A stretch of DNA of 64,000 nt from Bacillota bacterium (GCA_023402075.1 JAEXCS010000041.1:25484-89483), one strand, 5' to 3'; counted from the first letter of the stretch, positions 26,211 to 35,507 are shown. A program made the numbers and translations. Notes: generated by a model from the letters alone, not told the origin.

Positions 26211-26240
26211 AATAAATTAAGTTTTTATTAAAATGGAGCT

Positions 26241-26283
26241 AAAGAAAAATGTGCAGGGTCATGAAATATTCATGACCCTGCAC
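26241..26283 (-). terminator. Intrinsic terminator of the mtnA-deoD operon
   Basis: A 15-bp perfect stem (GTGCAGGGTCATGAA, three-base loop, complement; 26251-26283) is followed on the minus strand by ATTTTTCTTT. It lies 25 bases after the deoD stop. Confidence 0.9.
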
Positions 26284-26307
26284 ATATAAAGTCGAAAGTC
26301 GTCGTCC

Positions 26308-27030
26308 TTAGTCCAGAGAACGCCACGCCGTTTCCAGCGCAATTTCCATCATCTCGTGGAAGGAGTCTTGCCGCTCCTGTGCGGACAGAGCTTCTCCGGT
26401 AAAAATATGGTCTGAAATGGTGAGAATGGACAGCGCCTGCTTCCCGGCCCGCTGGGCAGTCCAGTACAGGCCCGCAGTTTCCATCTCCACTGCCAAAATG
26501 CCGAATTTCCGGTATGCTTCCCCGGCGGCGGTGTTGTCGTTATAAAACTGATCGGCGGTAAACACCTGCCCCACGTCTGCCCGAACGCCCAGCCGCTCTG
26601 CTTCCGCCACCGCATCCTTTAAAAGAGTAAAACTGGCGGTGGGGGCCAACTGGCCGGGAAAGCCATACTGATCGGCAAAATGGGAGTTGGTGGACGCGCC
26701 CAGAGCAATCACCACGTCCCGCACGCGGACATTTTCCCCAATGCCCCCGGCTGAGCCGATGCGGATGATGGAATCCACGTCGTACAGTTGATACAGCTCG
26801 TAGGTATAAAGGCCGATGGAGGGAACGCCCATGCCGTGGCCCATCACCGAAAGAAGCTTGCCCTTATACTCTCCGGTGTAGCCCAGCATTCCCCGGACCT
26901 CGTTAAAGCACACGGGGTTTTTAAGATAATGCTCGGCCACGAATTTGGCCCGCAGGGGATCTCCGGGCATCAAAACTGCCTTTGCAATCTCGCCGGGCTT
27001 GGCCTCGTTACAGGCGGATGGAGTAGACAT
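26308..27030 (-). CDS. deoD: Purine nucleoside phosphorylase, DeoD type
   Basis: A 240-residue hexameric-type phosphorylase that cleaves purine (deoxy)nucleosides with phosphate. The start at 27030 has AAGGAGG eight bases before it; the upstream in-frame ATG at 27159 lies inside mtnA. VLMPGDPLRAKFVAE binds phosphate, IGSAGGIGENVRVRDVVIA and AVEMETAGLY are family signatures, and TISDHIFTGE carries the catalytic Asp. It follows mtnA by 83 bases; this pairing suggests that methylthioadenosine or deoxyadenosine may also be handled, which is inference. Confidence 0.93.
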   Translation of the reverse strand: MSTPSACNEAKPGEIAKAVLMPGDPLRAKFVAEHYLKNPVCFNEVRGMLGYTGEYKGKLLSVMGHGMGVPSIGLYTYELYQLYDVDSIIRIGSAGGIGENVRVRDVVIALGASTNSHFADQYGFPGQLAPTASFTLLKDAVAEAERLGVRADVGQVFTADQFYNDNTAAGEAYRKFGILAVEMETAGLYWTAQRAGKQALSILTISDHIFTGEALSAQERQDSFHEMMEIALETAWRSLD

Positions 27031-27113
27031 GGTTGATTCCTCCTTGTATTTAAACTGGATGATATTGCTGATTGTTGTCAAAAATCCACGGATGCAGAGA
27101 AATTTTACGGCTT

Positions 27114-28184
27114 TTAACGGAAAAGCGCCGCCAAAGATTTTGTATACGGCGGACGGCAAATACCCTTTTCTGTCACGATGGCGGTGATCAATTCATGGTC
27201 TGTCACGTCAAAGGCGGGGTTGTAGCATTTTACTTCCGGCGGGGCCATGGGCGTTTCGTACCACAAAGAGCGGATTTCCTCCTCGTCCCGCTCTTCAATG
27301 GGAATATGTGCCCCATCGGGACAGTCCATATCCACAGTGGAGGTGGGGCCAAGAACGTAAAAGGGAATGCCGTAGTGCTTCGCCAGAATCGCAACGCCGG
27401 AGGTGCCGATTTTGTTGGCGGTATCCCCGTTGGCGGCCACCCGGTCGCAGCCAACAAGGCAGGCGCTTACCCAGCCGTTTTTCATCACGACGGAGGCCAT
27501 GTTGTCACAAATTAAGGTCACGTCCACACCCGCTCGCTGCAATTCATAGCTGGTAAGCCGCGCCCCCTGCAAAAGCGGGCGGGTTTCGTCGGAAAAGACG
27601 CGAAACTCCATGCCGCGCTCTGTTCCTAGCAAAATGGGGCCTAAGGCCGTTCCGTATCGGGAGGTGGCAAGGGGACCGGCATTACAGTGAGTTAGGATTC
27701 CGTCTCCGTCTTTCAGCAGGCGCAGCCCATATTCGGAGATAGATTTGCACTTGGCAATATCATCCTGATGAATGCCTGCCGCCTGTTCATACAGCGCGTC
27801 CAAAAGCTGCCCGCGGGGACTGTCGGCATGTTCCAGCGCAACGCGGAGCATTTGCCGAATAGCCCAGTTAAGATTTACCGCCGTGGGGCGGGAGGAGTTA
27901 AGGTACATGCCGTAGTCGCTGAGTTTTTTCAGAAACACCTGCCGGTCATCGCCCCGGATGGATTTTGCCAGCACATACATGCAGTAGCCCGCGCATACGC
28001 CGATGGCGAGGGCACCCCGAACCTTCAGGGTGCGGATGGCGTCGTACATCTCCTCCGGCGTTTGAAGGCAAAGCTCCCGCTCCTCGCCTGGAAGTAGTGA
28101 CTGGTCAAGAATGTAAAGGGCTTCCGCCTTGCGGTCGTAGCGAATGTTTTCGGGAATTGCGCCTTGAAACACTGTCTTCTCCAT
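27114..28184 (-). CDS. mtnA: S-methyl-5-thioribose-1-phosphate isomerase (MtnA / eIF2B-like aldose-ketose isomerase)
   Basis: A 356-residue isomerase converting 5-methylthioribose 1-phosphate to the ribulose form. [57 protein letters not shown] and [17 protein letters not shown] match MtnA, including the catalytic Cys in HCNAG and Asp in CDRVAANG. No other mtn genes are present here. With a nucleoside phosphorylase next door, a truncated salvage route for methylthioadenosine or 5'-deoxyadenosine is plausible. The related ribose-1,5-bisphosphate isomerase role is an alternative. Confidence 0.88.
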   Translation of the reverse strand: MEKTVFQGAIPENIRYDRKAEALYILDQSLLPGEERELCLQTPEEMYDAIRTLKVRGALAIGVCAGYCMYVLAKSIRGDDRQVFLKKLSDYGMYLNSSRPTAVNLNWAIRQMLRVALEHADSPRGQLLDALYEQAAGIHQDDIAKCKSISEYGLRLLKDGDGILTHCNAGPLATSRYGTALGPILLGTERGMEFRVFSDETRPLLQGARLTSYELQRAGVDVTLICDNMASVVMKNGWVSACLVGCDRVAANGDTANKIGTSGVAILAKHYGIPFYVLGPTSTVDMDCPDGAHIPIEERDEEEIRSLWYETPMAPPEVKCYNPAFDVTDHELITAIVTEKGICRPPYTKSLAALFR

Positions 28185-28306
28185 AGATTAATAATCTTCC
28201 CTCTCTCAAAGCGTCCCGGAATAAGCCGGCTTTCATAAAACGCCAAAATACATGCCCCGCATACGCGGGACATGGCCCACACCGCCGTATAGACCGTGTG
28301 GTTCAC
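28185..28306 (-). promoter_or_regulatory. Structured 5' leader of mtnA
   Basis: Transcription from the promoter at 28313-28341 should start near 28306. The first bases fold into CCACAC...GTGTGG (28277-28301), followed at once by CATGTCCCGC-GTAT-GCGGGGCATG (28251-28274), two stacked hairpins. About 65 bases then lead to the start. I could not match this to a known riboswitch class. Confidence 0.45.
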
Positions 28307-28312
28307 CATTTG

Positions 28313-28341
28313 AGAATAGCAAAAACAAATGCAAATGTAAA
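28313..28341 (-). promoter_or_regulatory. Promoter of mtnA-deoD
   Basis: On the minus strand TTTACA (28336-28341) and TATTCT (28313-28318) are spaced 17 bp. The promoter lies between the upstream dehydratase terminator and the structured leader. Confidence 0.65.
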
Positions 28342-28387
28342 TAAAAAAGTGGACGCAGGCCCATCGGGTGAATGAAAACAGTACAAT

Positions 28388-28425
28388 AAAAAAGGGAAGA
28401 CGCAGACTAAAGTCTGCGCCTTCCC
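28388..28425 (-). terminator. Intrinsic terminator of the hexuronate operon
   Basis: A 15-bp stem (one G-U pair on the minus-strand RNA) with a two-base loop is followed by six T. It sits 24 bases after the dehydratase stop codon. Confidence 0.9.
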
Positions 28426-28448
28426 GGGTTTTGCATCCGTAGGTTGGC

Positions 28449-30173
28449 TTATTTCATATTGCCGCCCTTCATGGGGGACTGGGCATGCTCGGAAAAAAGC
28501 CGGAGTACGCCGCTTAAATAGCGAGGGGGCATAGGCGTCCATGCCTTTTTGCGGCGCTCTAAAATTTGCTGAATTTCCTCGGCTGTTTTTTTCGATCCTG
28601 CTACGCCCACAATGTCCAGCTTTCGCCCCGCCACGTCAATGTGGATCAGGTCGCCATCCTCCACCAGTGCAATGGGGCCGCCTTCGGCGGCCTCCGGTGA
28701 AATGTGGCCGATGGCAGGACCTCTGGACGCGCCGGAAAAGCGGCCGTCGGTTAAAAGGGCGATGGAGGAGGCAAGCGCGGGGTCGGAGGAGATGGCCTCC
28801 GTGGTATAGAACATCTCCGGCATTCCGCTGCCACGGGGGCCTTCATACCGGATGATGACCGCGTCTCCGGGCTGAATTTTGTGGGACAAAATGGCTGCGA
28901 TGGCATCTTCCTCACAGTTGAAGGGTCGGGCGGTGAGCACCGTGTCAAACATTTCAGGAGGCGCGGCAGTGTGCTTGATGACCGCGCCGTCGGGGCAGAG
29001 ACTGCCCCGGAGAATGGCTATGCTCCCGTCCCGTCCGAGCGGACGGTCGTAGGGACGAAGAATCTCCTCGCGTTTCACGCCCGTTTTTTCAAGCAGTGCG
29101 GCACAGCGCTCATAATAGCCGTTTGTGCGGCACTCCTCCAGATTTTCGCCCAGCGTCTTGCCTGTGACAGTCATGACATCCAGATGAAGCAGCGACTTGA
29201 TCTCCTCCATGATGGCAGGCACGCCGCCGGCATAGTAAACGTATTGCGCCGGCCACCGGCCGGTGGGCCGGATATCCAGCAGAAAGTGCATGCCCCGGTG
29301 AAGCCGGTCGAACGTGTCGGCGTCCATTTCCACGCCAAACTCCTGCGCCACGGCGGGAAGGTGCAGCAGTGCGTTGGTGGAGCCGGAAATGGCCGCGTGG
29401 ACCATCACCGCGTTTTCAAACGACTTTCGCGTGACGATTTCCCGTGCCTTCAAGCCCTGCCGGGCCAGCCAGACAGCTTGCTGGCCCGCTTTGCGGGCGG
29501 CTTCCGGCAGGTCGGGACTGGTGGCGGGCAGCAGGGCGGTGCCGGGCAGCATCAGCCCCAGCGCCTCTGCCATGATCTGCATGGTGGAGGCGGTCCCCAT
29601 GAAGGAGCAGGCCCCGCAGGAGGGACAGGCGTTTTGCTTGTAATAGGTGAATTTCTCCTCAGAGATTTCACCCCGTTCAAACATGGCGCTGTACGTGCCG
29701 ATCTGCTCCAGTGTCAAAAGGTCGGGTCCTGCTTCCATCACGCCGCCTGTCACCACAATGGAGGGAAGGTTTATCCGCCCCATGCCCATCAGGTGCGCGG
29801 GCAGACCCTTGTCGCAGCTTGCGATAAACACGCCGCCGTCAAACGGCGTGGCATTGGCGTGAATTTCAATCATGTTGGCGATCATATCCCGGGAGACAAG
29901 GGAATAGTTGATTCCGTCGTGCCCCTGGGACTCGCCGTCGCAGATGTCCGTGGTAAAATAGCGGGCGCCAAAGCCGCCTGCTTCTGCAATTCCCGCCCGG
30001 GCAGCTTCCACCAGCCCCATCAGGTGGGCGCTGCCGGGGTGGCTGTCGCCAAATGTGCTTTCGATAATGATTTGCGGCTTGGAAAGATCCTCGGGCTTCC
30101 AGCCCGCGCCCAGACGGAGCGGGTCCAGCTCCGGAGCAATTTTCCGAAGCCGCTGGCTTGTCAGTTCACTCAT
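28449..30173 (-). CDS. IlvD/Edd family dehydratase, probably a sugar-acid dehydratase
   Basis: A 574-residue [Fe-S] dehydratase. The cluster cysteines are in IASCDKGLPAHLMGMGR and NACPSCGACSFMGTASTMQ, and the C-terminal GPRGSGMPEM and LLTDGRFSGASRGPAIGHISPEA are family signatures. The CPSCGAC...GTASTM form resembles aldonate dehydratases more than the GSCSGMFTANSM form of biosynthetic IlvD. It is the last gene of a cluster that makes and uses 2-keto-3-deoxygluconate, with no ilv genes nearby, so dehydration of an aldonate or hexonate to KDG is the better guess. Dihydroxyacid dehydratase remains possible. Confidence 0.75.
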   Translation of the reverse strand: MSELTSQRLRKIAPELDPLRLGAGWKPEDLSKPQIIIESTFGDSHPGSAHLMGLVEAARAGIAEAGGFGARYFTTDICDGESQGHDGINYSLVSRDMIANMIEIHANATPFDGGVFIASCDKGLPAHLMGMGRINLPSIVVTGGVMEAGPDLLTLEQIGTYSAMFERGEISEEKFTYYKQNACPSCGACSFMGTASTMQIMAEALGLMLPGTALLPATSPDLPEAARKAGQQAVWLARQGLKAREIVTRKSFENAVMVHAAISGSTNALLHLPAVAQEFGVEMDADTFDRLHRGMHFLLDIRPTGRWPAQYVYYAGGVPAIMEEIKSLLHLDVMTVTGKTLGENLEECRTNGYYERCAALLEKTGVKREEILRPYDRPLGRDGSIAILRGSLCPDGAVIKHTAAPPEMFDTVLTARPFNCEEDAIAAILSHKIQPGDAVIIRYEGPRGSGMPEMFYTTEAISSDPALASSIALLTDGRFSGASRGPAIGHISPEAAEGGPIALVEDGDLIHIDVAGRKLDIVGVAGSKKTAEEIQQILERRKKAWTPMPPRYLSGVLRLFSEHAQSPMKGGNMK

Positions 30174-30206
30174 GAATGACCTCCTGCATAGGATTGCGCC
30201 CTGTGC

Positions 30207-30244
30207 GCAGGCGGTCCGACGAAATATTCCGTCGGACCGCCTGC
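30207..30244. repeat. 15-bp perfect hairpin between the HIT and dehydratase genes
   Basis: GCAGGCGGTCCGACG and its exact complement flank an eight-base loop. There is no T tract, so it is more likely an mRNA stabiliser or processing site inside the operon than a terminator. Confidence 0.7.
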
Positions 30245-30262
30245 CATAGGGAGACGAATGTG

Positions 30263-30724
30263 TTAGGCGAGACGGTGCTCCGGTGCGGGAAGTCCGCGCC
30301 GTGCGGCGGCTTCATCCAGGCCGGCCAAAAGTGCGCGACCCGTCTCCTGAAAATCCGCAGAGGAAAGCGTCACCGTGGGGATGGAGTCCGTAAACGGCCC
30401 GCCCCACTGAAGCCCGTCCCGAATTTTGGGAACCAGATGCACATGGAAATGGCTGACGTTGTCGCCATAAATGGCATAGTTGATTTTATCGGCCCCGGTG
30501 TAACGGGAGACGGCCTCGGCCACTGCCGCGACCTCGGCGAAAAAGCCGTCCCGCTGGGCATCGGAGAGCTGGAAAATTTCGTCGTGATGCTCTTGGAGCG
30601 CCACGATGCAGCGGCCCCGGTGCTTCTGGTCGTTGAACAGATACACGTCCGACCAAATCATTCCGGCTAAAGGGGTCATCAGCGCCAGCAGGCGCTCGTC
30701 CTTTTCGCAGTAAAAGCAGCCCAC
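30263..30724 (-). CDS. HIT-family nucleotide hydrolase/transferase
   Basis: A 153-residue protein with a GTG start (GTGGGCTGCTTT) three bases after kdgK. The HIT motif HFHVHLVPK (near residue 95) has the three His of nucleotidyl-hydrolysing enzymes, and GRCIVALQEHHDEIF matches the fold's first half. An N-terminal CFYC pair may bind zinc. HIT proteins act on dinucleotide polyphosphates or AMP conjugates; why one lies in a uronate operon is unknown. Confidence 0.85.
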   Translation of the reverse strand: MGCFYCEKDERLLALMTPLAGMIWSDVYLFNDQKHRGRCIVALQEHHDEIFQLSDAQRDGFFAEVAAVAEAVSRYTGADKINYAIYGDNVSHFHVHLVPKIRDGLQWGGPFTDSIPTVTLSSADFQETGRALLAGLDEAAARRGLPAPEHRLA

Positions 30725-30727
30725 GGA

Positions 30728-31753
30728 TTACCTCTGCACCCGCCCGGTGCCGTCGCCGCCCATCAGCTTTTCCACGTCGGACACGCCTGCGCGGTTAAAG
30801 TCACCAATGATGCTGTGCTTCAGGCAGGAGGCCGCCACGGCGAACTCCAAAGCCTGCTGCCGGTCTTCATAGTGATTCAGGCCGTAGAGCAAGCCGCCGG
30901 CAAAGCTGTCGCCGCCGCCGACACGGTCCACAATGCTGCGGATTTCATATTTTTTGGAGACGTAGAAGTTTTTGCCGTCGTTCAGGCAGGCGGCCCAGTC
31001 GTTCCAGTCGGCGCTGTGGCTTTCCCGCAGGGTAATGGCAATCATCTTCATGTTGGGATATGCGGCCAGAACCTTGTCGCCCAGCGCGCGATACTTGTCC
31101 CGGTCCAGCGCGCCGGATTCAACCACCACGTCGGTGGTGATTTCCAGCGACTTTTGCACGTCTTCCTCGTTGGCCACAGCCACGTCCACGTAGTTTGCCA
31201 GCTCCCGCATGATCTCGGCGGCGCGCTTGCCGTATTTCCAAAGGTTTTTACGGTAGTTTAGGTCGCAGGACACGGTGATGCCGCGCGCGCGGGCGGCCTT
31301 CACGCTCTCAAGGGACAGCTCCATGGCGCTTTCGGAGATAGCGGGGGTGATGCCGGTGATGTGATACCAGTCCACGCCGTCAAACGCACGGTCCCAGTCG
31401 ATGTCGCCGGGTTTTGCCAGAGCGGCGGAGGATGCGGCGCGGTCATACACCACCTTGGAGGGAAGCTGATTCGCTCCGGCCTCCAGATAATAGATGCCCA
31501 TGCGGCCCGGCCCACGCTGGATGCGCCCGGTGTCCACGCCGAAGCGGCGCAGCTCTGCCGTGCAGGCGTCGCCGATGGGGCCTTCGGGCAGAACCGTCAA
31601 AAAGGCGGCATCCATGCCGAAGTTAGCAAGGGACACGGCCACGTTTGCCTCGCCGCCGCCAAAGGTGGCCTCCAGAGCCGGGGTCTGGAAAAACCGCTCC
31701 TGTCCGGGGGCTTTCAGGCGCAGCATAATTTCACCGAATGTCAGAAATTTCAT
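30728..31753 (-). CDS. kdgK: 2-dehydro-3-deoxygluconokinase (PfkB family)
   Basis: A 341-residue sugar kinase that phosphorylates KDG to KDPG. It has the N-terminal [12 protein letters not shown] strand, [15 protein letters not shown] for substrate binding, and the anion hole/catalytic base in [15 protein letters not shown]. Length suits the family. It lies 16 bases downstream of the aldolase gene that consumes its product, making the functional call secure. GGGAGG precedes the ATG. Confidence 0.92.
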   Translation of the reverse strand: MKFLTFGEIMLRLKAPGQERFFQTPALEATFGGGEANVAVSLANFGMDAAFLTVLPEGPIGDACTAELRRFGVDTGRIQRGPGRMGIYYLEAGANQLPSKVVYDRAASSAALAKPGDIDWDRAFDGVDWYHITGITPAISESAMELSLESVKAARARGITVSCDLNYRKNLWKYGKRAAEIMRELANYVDVAVANEEDVQKSLEITTDVVVESGALDRDKYRALGDKVLAAYPNMKMIAITLRESHSADWNDWAACLNDGKNFYVSKKYEIRSIVDRVGGGDSFAGGLLYGLNHYEDRQQALEFAVAASCLKHSIIGDFNRAGVSDVEKLMGGDGTGRVQR

Positions 31754-31769
31754 AAACGTTTCCTCCCTT

Positions 31770-32726
31770 TTACTTTTGCAGCAGATGTACGGCGAAGCCG
31801 CCGAATTCCTGCTCTAAATACACGGCGACCATTGTCTCGCCCTTGTATTTTGCGGTGCTTTCGTTCATCCGGAAGCCGCGCTTTAAAAGCTCTGCCGCTG
31901 CACGGGGAATGCTGTTGGTGCGCACGGCAATATGGCCGTTTTTCCCCAGATACACGGACTTCATCACCTCTACGACGGAACCGGCGAAGTTGGAGCTTCC
32001 GCCCTCTTTCACGGCAAAGCCAAAGGCACGCTCGAACTGCTGGCAGACTTCCAAAGAGGTGTTCGGGTCCTCGGTGTTGACGCCCACGTGTGCCAGCTCA
32101 AATCCCAGCGCGCCGCGCCGGGCGTCGGCGCACAGAGCGGTGATGCGGTCAAAGCGACCGGCGGCAATATCCGCCTTGTCGCACAGCCAGCTTCCGCCCA
32201 CGGCGTGAATGAAAGGAGCCGCCAGATATTCGCCCAGATTCTTCGCGTTTACGCCGCCGGTGGGAATAAACCGGATTCCGCCGAAGGGGCCGGCCAGAGA
32301 TTTCATGGCGGGCAGTCCGCCATAGACGCTGGCGGGGAAGAACTTGACCACCTTCAGTCCGTGGGACATAGCGGCCATAATCTCGGTGGGGGTGACGCAG
32401 CCCGGGGTGATCGCCACGCCGTTTTCCACACACCATGCCACAACTTCCTCACAATAGCCGGGAGATACGATGAACTTTGCCCCCGCTTCCACGGCGGTTT
32501 TGCACTGCTCCAGCGTGATCACCGTGCCTGCGCCCACCAGCATATCCGGGCACTCCTTCGCCACGGCGGCGATAGAGTCCCGCGCGGCGGCGGTGCGGAA
32601 GGTGATCTCCATGACATCAATGCCTCCGGCAAGCATGGCTTTCGCGGTGGGAACGGCGTGAGCCGCATCCTCAAGAACCACCACCGGAACAACACCGGCC
32701 TGATGCAGTCTTTCCAGAATTTCCAT
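31770..32726 (-). CDS. eda: KDPG/KHG aldolase fused to a VOC (glyoxalase-like) domain
   Basis: A 318-residue protein. Residues 1 to about 205 form the class I aldolase: [10 protein letters not shown] with the catalytic Glu, [16 protein letters not shown], and [10 protein letters not shown] with the Schiff-base Lys. Residues from about 212 form a second domain starting [13 protein letters not shown], with the beta-alpha-beta pattern of VOC/glyoxalase proteins. The aldolase cleaves KDPG to pyruvate and glyceraldehyde 3-phosphate. The added domain could handle a toxic aldehyde or sense a ligand; this is inference. Fusions of this type occur in other Firmicutes. Confidence 0.88.
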   Translation of the reverse strand: MEILERLHQAGVVPVVVLEDAAHAVPTAKAMLAGGIDVMEITFRTAAARDSIAAVAKECPDMLVGAGTVITLEQCKTAVEAGAKFIVSPGYCEEVVAWCVENGVAITPGCVTPTEIMAAMSHGLKVVKFFPASVYGGLPAMKSLAGPFGGIRFIPTGGVNAKNLGEYLAAPFIHAVGGSWLCDKADIAAGRFDRITALCADARRGALGFELAHVGVNTEDPNTSLEVCQQFERAFGFAVKEGGSSNFAGSVVEVMKSVYLGKNGHIAVRTNSIPRAAAELLKRGFRMNESTAKYKGETMVAVYLEQEFGGFAVHLLQK

Positions 32727-32772
32727 AATATCGCGTTCCTTTCTTTTGCGGGGCGCCCATCCGGGCGCGGCC

Positions 32773-33732
32773 TTACAGGGTGTTGACGGGGTATCGGGGG
32801 GCTTTCCCGGTGAGAACGTCGATGACGTTTTGTGCCACCTTCGTCTTAAGCTCTTCCACGCCCTCCATGGTGCTGTAAGCGGTGTGGTCGGTCAAAACCA
32901 CATTGGACAGGCGGCAGAAGGGAGAGTCGGCCCCCAGGGGTTCATGGTTGTGGGTATCCAGACCGGCGGAGAGAATTGTTCCCTTTTCCAGCGCGTCCAG
33001 CAGGTCCGCGTCGTTTACCAGCGGGCCGCGGCTGACATTGATAAGAATGGCGGTGGACTTCATCTTTTCAAGCGTCCGGGCATTGATGATGCCCGCGGTG
33101 TCTTTGTTGGCATGGAGATGGAGAGAAATGATGTCAGACTGGGAAAGAACCTCGTCCAGCTCTGCCTTCCGCACGCCCAGCGCCGCCAGCTCCTCCGCGC
33201 TTACATAGGGGTCATAGGCCAAAACCTCGCTAAGACCGAAGCCGGAAACCTTGTGAATCAGCGCCCGGGCAATGCGCCCTGCGCCGATAACGCCCAGCGT
33301 CTTGCCCTTCAAACGGAAGCTGGTGCCCTGAAGATTCCATGCGCCCTCCCTGATCCGGCGGTCCCGCATGGGGATGTGGCGCAGGCAGGAGAGCATCAGC
33401 GCCAGCGCATGGTCGGATACATCCTCCATGCAGTAGTCGGGGACATTGGTCACCTGAATTCCGTGGGCGGTGGCCGCGTTTAAATCCACGTTTTCAAAGC
33501 CCACGCCGTAACGGCTGATCACCTTACAGCGCTTGAGGCCTGCCACGGCCTTGGCGGTCATGGGCGCCAAATCCAGCAACACTGCGTCAGCGTCGGCGCA
33601 CTGGGAGATCAAATCCTCTTCGGTTTCGCAGTGGCAAAGCCGAAGCTCTGCACCGATTGATGCGAGCATCTTGCGTTCAATTTCATAGCTTGCGTGCCGC
33701 TCATCGCTGACACAGACGGTATACGTTGTCAT
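32773..33732 (-). CDS. D-isomer-specific 2-hydroxyacid dehydrogenase
   Basis: A 319-residue NAD-dependent oxidoreductase. The start at 33732 is used because GGAGG lies five bases upstream; an ATG 12 bases earlier lies in front of that site. The Rossmann motif is LGVIGAGRIARALI, and the catalytic Arg (NVSRGPLVND), Glu (HEPLG) and His (VLTDHTAYST) are present. It is similar to SerA/CtBP-like reductases. In this cluster it may reduce or oxidise a keto or aldonic acid intermediate, but the substrate is not evident. Confidence 0.83.
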   Translation of the reverse strand: MTTYTVCVSDERHASYEIERKMLASIGAELRLCHCETEEDLISQCADADAVLLDLAPMTAKAVAGLKRCKVISRYGVGFENVDLNAATAHGIQVTNVPDYCMEDVSDHALALMLSCLRHIPMRDRRIREGAWNLQGTSFRLKGKTLGVIGAGRIARALIHKVSGFGLSEVLAYDPYVSAEELAALGVRKAELDEVLSQSDIISLHLHANKDTAGIINARTLEKMKSTAILINVSRGPLVNDADLLDALEKGTILSAGLDTHNHEPLGADSPFCRLSNVVLTDHTAYSTMEGVEELKTKVAQNVIDVLTGKAPRYPVNTL

Positions 33733-33747
33733 GAGTTCCTCCAATGC

Positions 33748-34515
33748 TTATTTCACCAGATATCCGCCGTCCACGGGAATGACCGCGCCGTTGAGATAGT
33801 CAGAAGCGCGGGAAGCCAAAAAGATGGCAGTGCCCTTCATGTCCTCGCCGGTGCCCCAGCGGTGGGCGGGAATCCGGTCGGTAATTTCGGTATAGCGGGG
33901 GTTTGCAGGATCGGTGAGAGCGGTGTTCATCTCCGTGTCCATATAGCCGGGCGCGATGCAGTTGACGTTGATGTTCCGGCCTGCCAGCTCGTTGCACATA
34001 TCCTTGCTGAACTGGGCCACACCGCCCTTGGCCGCCGCGTAGGCGGGAACGGTGAAGCCGCCGAAAAACGAGGCCATGGAGGCGATGTTAATCATTTTTC
34101 CGGAAGGCTCGGGATTTTTCAAAAACTCCCGGGCCGCCAGCTGGCACAGGACAAAGGGGGCGGTGAGATTGACCTCAATCACCTCGTCCCAATCGGACTT
34201 TGGAAACTGCTCGCAGGGATAGCGGCGCTGAATGCCAGCCGCGTTGATGAGAATGTCCAGCCCGCCAAGAAGCTCCACGGCCTTATAAAAGCCCTGCTCC
34301 CGCTCCTCGGCGTTGGCAAGATCCACCTTCAGCCCGTGGCAGTTAAAGCCGCGGCCGCGAAACTTGGCGGCAACAGACTCCACCTTGTCGGAGGAGCCGA
34401 AAATCACCACAGAGGCACCCGCCTCCATCAAGCCCTCGGCCATGCCGTACCCCAGCCCCCGGGTGCCCCCGGTGACAATGGCCCGACGGCCGGAAATGTC
34501 AAACAAATTGGTCAT
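33748..34515 (-). CDS. kduD: 2-dehydro-3-deoxy-D-gluconate 5-dehydrogenase (SDR)
   Basis: A 255-residue short-chain dehydrogenase. The cofactor loop is VTGGTRGLGYGMA, then NAAGIQRR, the catalytic Ser in MINIASMASFFGG and YAAAK (Tyr-x3-Lys), with IAPGYMDTEMN after. AGIQRRYPCEQFPKSDWDEVIEVNL is typical of KduD. It reduces 2,5-diketo-3-deoxygluconate to KDG, directly after the KduI step encoded next door. GGAGGACATTCAGAT precedes the ATG. Confidence 0.9.
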   Translation of the reverse strand: MTNLFDISGRRAIVTGGTRGLGYGMAEGLMEAGASVVIFGSSDKVESVAAKFRGRGFNCHGLKVDLANAEEREQGFYKAVELLGGLDILINAAGIQRRYPCEQFPKSDWDEVIEVNLTAPFVLCQLAAREFLKNPEPSGKMINIASMASFFGGFTVPAYAAAKGGVAQFSKDMCNELAGRNINVNCIAPGYMDTEMNTALTDPANPRYTEITDRIPAHRWGTGEDMKGTAIFLASRASDYLNGAVIPVDGGYLVK

Positions 34516-34553
34516 ATCTGAATGTCCTCCTGTGAATTGTTAAATGTGCGCGG

Positions 34554-35360
34554 TCAGGACTGAAAATTTTCCAGAGCCGGGTCCAGAACTGCCAGATCAT
34601 AGCGGCGGCTGGGCTGAGAGAACGCTGCCAGCACCCAGAAATACGCATTGCGCGTGCCGGGGCAGGCCACGGTGGGGTGATACCCTGCGGGGGCCTGCAC
34701 CATTGTGCCGGAATGGACGGTGTGGGTCACGATGTCTTCCACTCCGCCGCTTTCAAGATAGCTGATATGCAGGCCGAAGTGAGGCAGGGGCATATCGAAA
34801 TAGCAATAAACCTCTTCCAAATCCCGTTCGTGCTGGTGGGGAGGCCAGCTGGTCCATGCGCCCTCTCCGCCCCAGGTAAGCCCGCAGATCAGCTTGGAAG
34901 CAGCCTCCTGATGGGACAGGGTAAACATAACCTCCCGGCGGCCCACGCCGCTGCCGTGAATCTGGTGAATATCACCGATGGGCAGGCTGAGATCGAAGGA
35001 CCGGAAAAACGGAGCGCCCACGCCCTCGCACTTTGCCGCGGCGATATAGAAAATGGAGTTCTCCAGCGCGGTGATGCGGATGGAGTTGCCGCCGGGGAGA
35101 TAAAACGAATCAAATTTTTTCATGGTCTGATCCAACGACGAATGGTCAGACAACTTTGCGGAGCCTTCGATTAAAACCGGGTTCATCTCCAGCGCCTGTG
35201 TCTCCAAAACATAGGAGTCGCCGGCGTTCAGATTCAGCCGATAAACCTGCGCTTCTCGGCATTCGCAGGTTTCAGGAGTAACAACCGCATGAAAACCCGG
35301 GGCTTCGGGGGACTGGACACCCCAGCGTTCCATCCGTTCCTTATTGGATTGATTGCGCAT
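34554..35360 (-). CDS. KduI/IolB-family isomerase, probably 5-keto-4-deoxyuronate isomerase
   Basis: A 268-residue double-cupin isomerase. The second cupin has the metal-binding set PPHQHERDLEEVYCYFDM (two His and a Glu) and a later His in VQAPAGYHPTVA. The SWPPHQHE and VPAGYHP-like blocks look closer to IolB (5-deoxyglucuronate isomerase), while its place beside kduD points to KduI function. No iol genes are present. The 13-bp sequence shared with the gntR promoter lies inside this gene at 35145-35157. GGAGG precedes the ATG. Confidence 0.78.
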   Translation of the reverse strand: MRNQSNKERMERWGVQSPEAPGFHAVVTPETCECREAQVYRLNLNAGDSYVLETQALEMNPVLIEGSAKLSDHSSLDQTMKKFDSFYLPGGNSIRITALENSIFYIAAAKCEGVGAPFFRSFDLSLPIGDIHQIHGSGVGRREVMFTLSHQEAASKLICGLTWGGEGAWTSWPPHQHERDLEEVYCYFDMPLPHFGLHISYLESGGVEDIVTHTVHSGTMVQAPAGYHPTVACPGTRNAYFWVLAAFSQPSRRYDLAVLDPALENFQS

Positions 35361-35471
35361 AATAAAACCTCCATTATAATTTTACTGCAAAAAATCATCA
35401 GATGAATTAAAGAGTTTGTGTTCAAAAAAACAGCCGGTATACACGCGGCTTTCAAAAAGGACAAATCCTTT

Positions 35472-35507
35472 ACGGCTGCCGCCGTGTTTTTTCGCGGCGG
35501 CAGCCGT
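35472..35507. repeat. Hairpin between dctM and the KduI/IolB gene
   Basis: ACGGCTGCCGCC and GGCGGCAGCCGT form a 12-bp stem whose loop contains the T run. It could lower transcription from the transporter genes into the catabolic genes, or stabilise an end; no clear terminator tract follows on the minus strand. Confidence 0.6.

Noticed and set aside
28185..28306. mtnA leader as a purine or SAM riboswitch
   Set aside because: The purine core (GTTTCTACC, CCGTAAA-type) and SAM-I conserved segments are absent.
28881..30179. Plus-strand frame of 432 codons opposite the dehydratase gene
   Set aside because: Shadow of a full-length IlvD/Edd coding region on the minus strand.
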